Positions 11,719-12,620 of a DNA stretch of 12,620 nt are shown here, in pieces. The stretch lies in the NCBI GenBank assembly GCA_021802025.1, contig JAKABC010000033.1:1-12620 (forward strand). The letters are read 5' to 3'. Below the pieces are notes generated by a model. That model saw only the letters and a list, made by a program, of their open reading frames with translations. It was not told where the DNA came from and ran no database searches. Made by a program: the position numbers and the translations under genes. Each line of letters starts with the position of its first letter. Position 1 is the stretch's first letter. This stretch comes from Actinomycetes bacterium (GTDB lineage: Bacteria > Actinomycetota > Acidimicrobiia > Acidimicrobiales > RAAP-2).

Positions 11719-12289
11719 GCCGGTCGATCAGGACCGAGAGCCACATCCCCTGGCCGAGGGCGACGATCACCGGTGCGAGGTCGAGCCAGGCGTCGGCGCG
11801 CGCCGAGGTGGCGTAGAGCACGAGCAGCACCACCTCCGAGGTCACCCGCAGGCCCGAGGGCCGGCCCAGCTGGCGCGCGGCGAGCACCCCCACGACCAGG
11901 TAGTTGAGCCCCGGGACCCAGGCGTCGAGCGTCCAGCGTCCCCGCAGCTCGCGCAGCGCCCCCGCGTAGACGACGCTGCCCAGCGCGAGCAGTCCCACCG
12001 CGGCCGTCCCGGCGAGGCCGGCGAACCAGGTCGGCAGGGGCTCGCCGGAGCCGGGCAGGTGGTCGAGGACCCCCACGAGCAGCGCCAGCCCGCCGATCAC
12101 CCCCACCACCCCGAGGTCGACCACACGGCGCAGCGCCCTTACGAGCCCGAGGCTCGCGCCCAGGCGCCGCGCGGGCGCCGACTCGCCGTAGGGACGGGTC
12201 ACCCCGGTCCACTCGGCGCCGTTCCACACGCGCCACTGGCGCCCCCCCGCGGGGTCGGGGTACCAGCCGGGAGGAGGTCCGACACGCAC
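11684..12289 (-). CDS. DUF2510 domain multi-pass membrane protein
   Basis: The 201-aa protein opens with a DUF2510 module, PPGWYPDPAGGRQWRVWNG followed by AEWT (about residues 6-28), a short Trp-rich domain found at the N terminus of many actinobacterial membrane proteins. After a basic linker come hydrophobic segments at about 58-77, 88-110, 126-140, 150-161 and 171-187, with LNYLVVGVLAARQLGRP between the third and fourth, somewhat like DUF4328 proteins. The module is thought to sit on the cytosolic side; the function is unknown to me. The start is GTG with only weak GGGAAC upstream. It overlaps the 3' end of the convergent DUF3445 gene by 35 nt. If its true stop or the partner's frame is as read, the two mRNAs are antisense there. 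Confidence 0.82.
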   Translation of the reverse strand: MRVGPPPGWYPDPAGGRQWRVWNGAEWTGVTRPYGESAPARRLGASLGLVRALRRVVDLGVVGVIGGLALLVGVLDHLPGSGEPLPTWFAGLAGTAAVGLLALGSVVYAGALRELRGRWTLDAWVPGLNYLVVGVLAARQLGRPSGLRVTSEVVLLVLYATSARADAWLDLAPVIVALGQGMWLSVLIDRLSGPADSTLAS

Positions 12290-12307
12290 GTTCCCATTCT
12301 CTCACGG

Positions 12308-12329
12308 CGCCGGTGTCACGGCACCGGCG
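12308..12329 (-). terminator. 8-bp stem-loop downstream of the right-edge gene
   Basis: CGCCGGTG (12308-12315) pairs perfectly with CACCGGCG (12322-12329) around the 6-nt loop TCACGG. On the minus strand it begins 4 nt after the TAG of the right-edge gene and lies before the DUF2510 start. There is no T-tract, as with the other hairpins in this window. It is a terminator candidate; an operator for the DUF2510 gene is the alternative. Confidence 0.4.
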
Positions 12330-12333
12330 GACT

Positions 12334-12620
12334 CTACGACGTCACCAGGGAGGACGGCACGTCGAGGAGGGTGGTGTCGCCGATCGCGGCGCACCGGCGC
12401 GTCCCGCAGGCCACCCCGAACAGGTCACCGGGGACGTAGCGCAGTCGGGGCTCGATCGCCGCGCGGCCCGAGACCCGCGTCTGGAGGAAGGGCCGCCCCC
12501 CGGCCCCGCCCACCACGACGCACGCCCCGCCCGGCGCGCAGGCCACGGCGAGCGCCGGGCCGGGCAGGGTCGACGAGCGCCAGCGCCCGCTACCCACGCG
12601 CAGGCGCACGAGCAGGCTCG
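12334..12620 (-). CDS. C-terminal part of a Cys-paired repeat protein, probably secreted beta-propeller type (partial)
   Basis: The frame is open from the right edge to TAG at 12334-12336, giving about 95 residues; a GTG at 12609 is present, but the frame continues past it without a stop, so the gene starts outside the window. Two similar units are visible: ALAVACAPGGACVVVGGAGG followed by PFLQTR, and LFGVACGTRRCAAIGDTTLL. Each has a hydrophobic strand, a Cys-x4/5-Cys pair and a VG/IG turn. I know this C..C..G pattern from repeat proteins of actinobacteria annotated as BNR-like or beta-propeller, usually exported. Disulfides within each repeat and export are inference, since the signal-peptide end is not present. 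A hairpin follows the stop. Confidence 0.6.
   Translation of the reverse strand, partial: SLLVRLRVGSGRWRSSTLPGPALAVACAPGGACVVVGGAGGRPFLQTRVSGRAAIEPRLRYVPGDLFGVACGTRRCAAIGDTTLLDVPSSLVTS

Noticed and set aside
1..12620. CRISPR array, insertion sequence or toxin-antitoxin module
   Set aside because: No regularly spaced repeats, transposase, terminal inverted repeats or recognisable toxin/antitoxin pair were seen on either strand.

Overview
The window is GC-rich, densely packed, single-copy chromosomal DNA from a high-GC Gram-positive bacterium. Actinomycetota is the best guess, possibly an Acidimicrobiia-like lineage. The clues are strong G/C at third codon positions, frequent GTG starts, DUF6458, DUF2510 and DUF805 proteins, a 55-residue hydrophobic protein ending in RGRWYRW, a polyphosphate-glucokinase-like ROK protein and a TetR-rich gene set. 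I see no phage, IS or CRISPR elements. The phylum is inferred from gene content; I could not run a search.

Layout, left to right. (1) The last codons of an unidentified + gene and a ROK sugar-kinase-like gene run into a minus-strand M20D amidohydrolase. (2) A divergent + block holds a DUF6458 membrane protein and a 55-aa hydrophobic protein. It is closed by two back-to-back perfect hairpins, then comes tRNA-Arg(ACG) and an ECHDC3-type crotonase-fold protein. (3) A minus-strand TetR regulator is divergent from a 14-TM DHA2-type MFS exporter. Their short intergenic region has a palindrome covering -10 boxes on both strands. (4) A minus-strand DUF805/zinc-ribbon gene is followed by a MetE-C-terminal-domain (YxjG-type) methyltransferase. 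(5) Divergent from these is an excellent UDP-sulfoquinovose synthase (sqdB), followed by a small two-TM protein. (6) A minus-strand regulator with two TetR HTH domains is divergent from a 52-aa membrane peptide, which is coupled by a GTGA overlap to a DUF3445/heme-dependent oxidative N-demethylase-like gene. (7) A minus-strand DUF2510 membrane protein and the C-terminal end of a cysteine-paired repeat protein fill the right edge.

The genes form short, alternating divergent and convergent units rather than one pathway. The clearest functional modules are the TetR/MFS efflux switch and the divergent tandem-TetR / small-TM / DUF3445 unit. Single-gene activities of note are sulfoquinovose donor synthesis, methyl transfer to homocysteine and M20 deacylation. 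All five convergent junctions have overlapping stop regions or a 3-nt gap, and two of them share the same CTAG tetramer as both stop codons.
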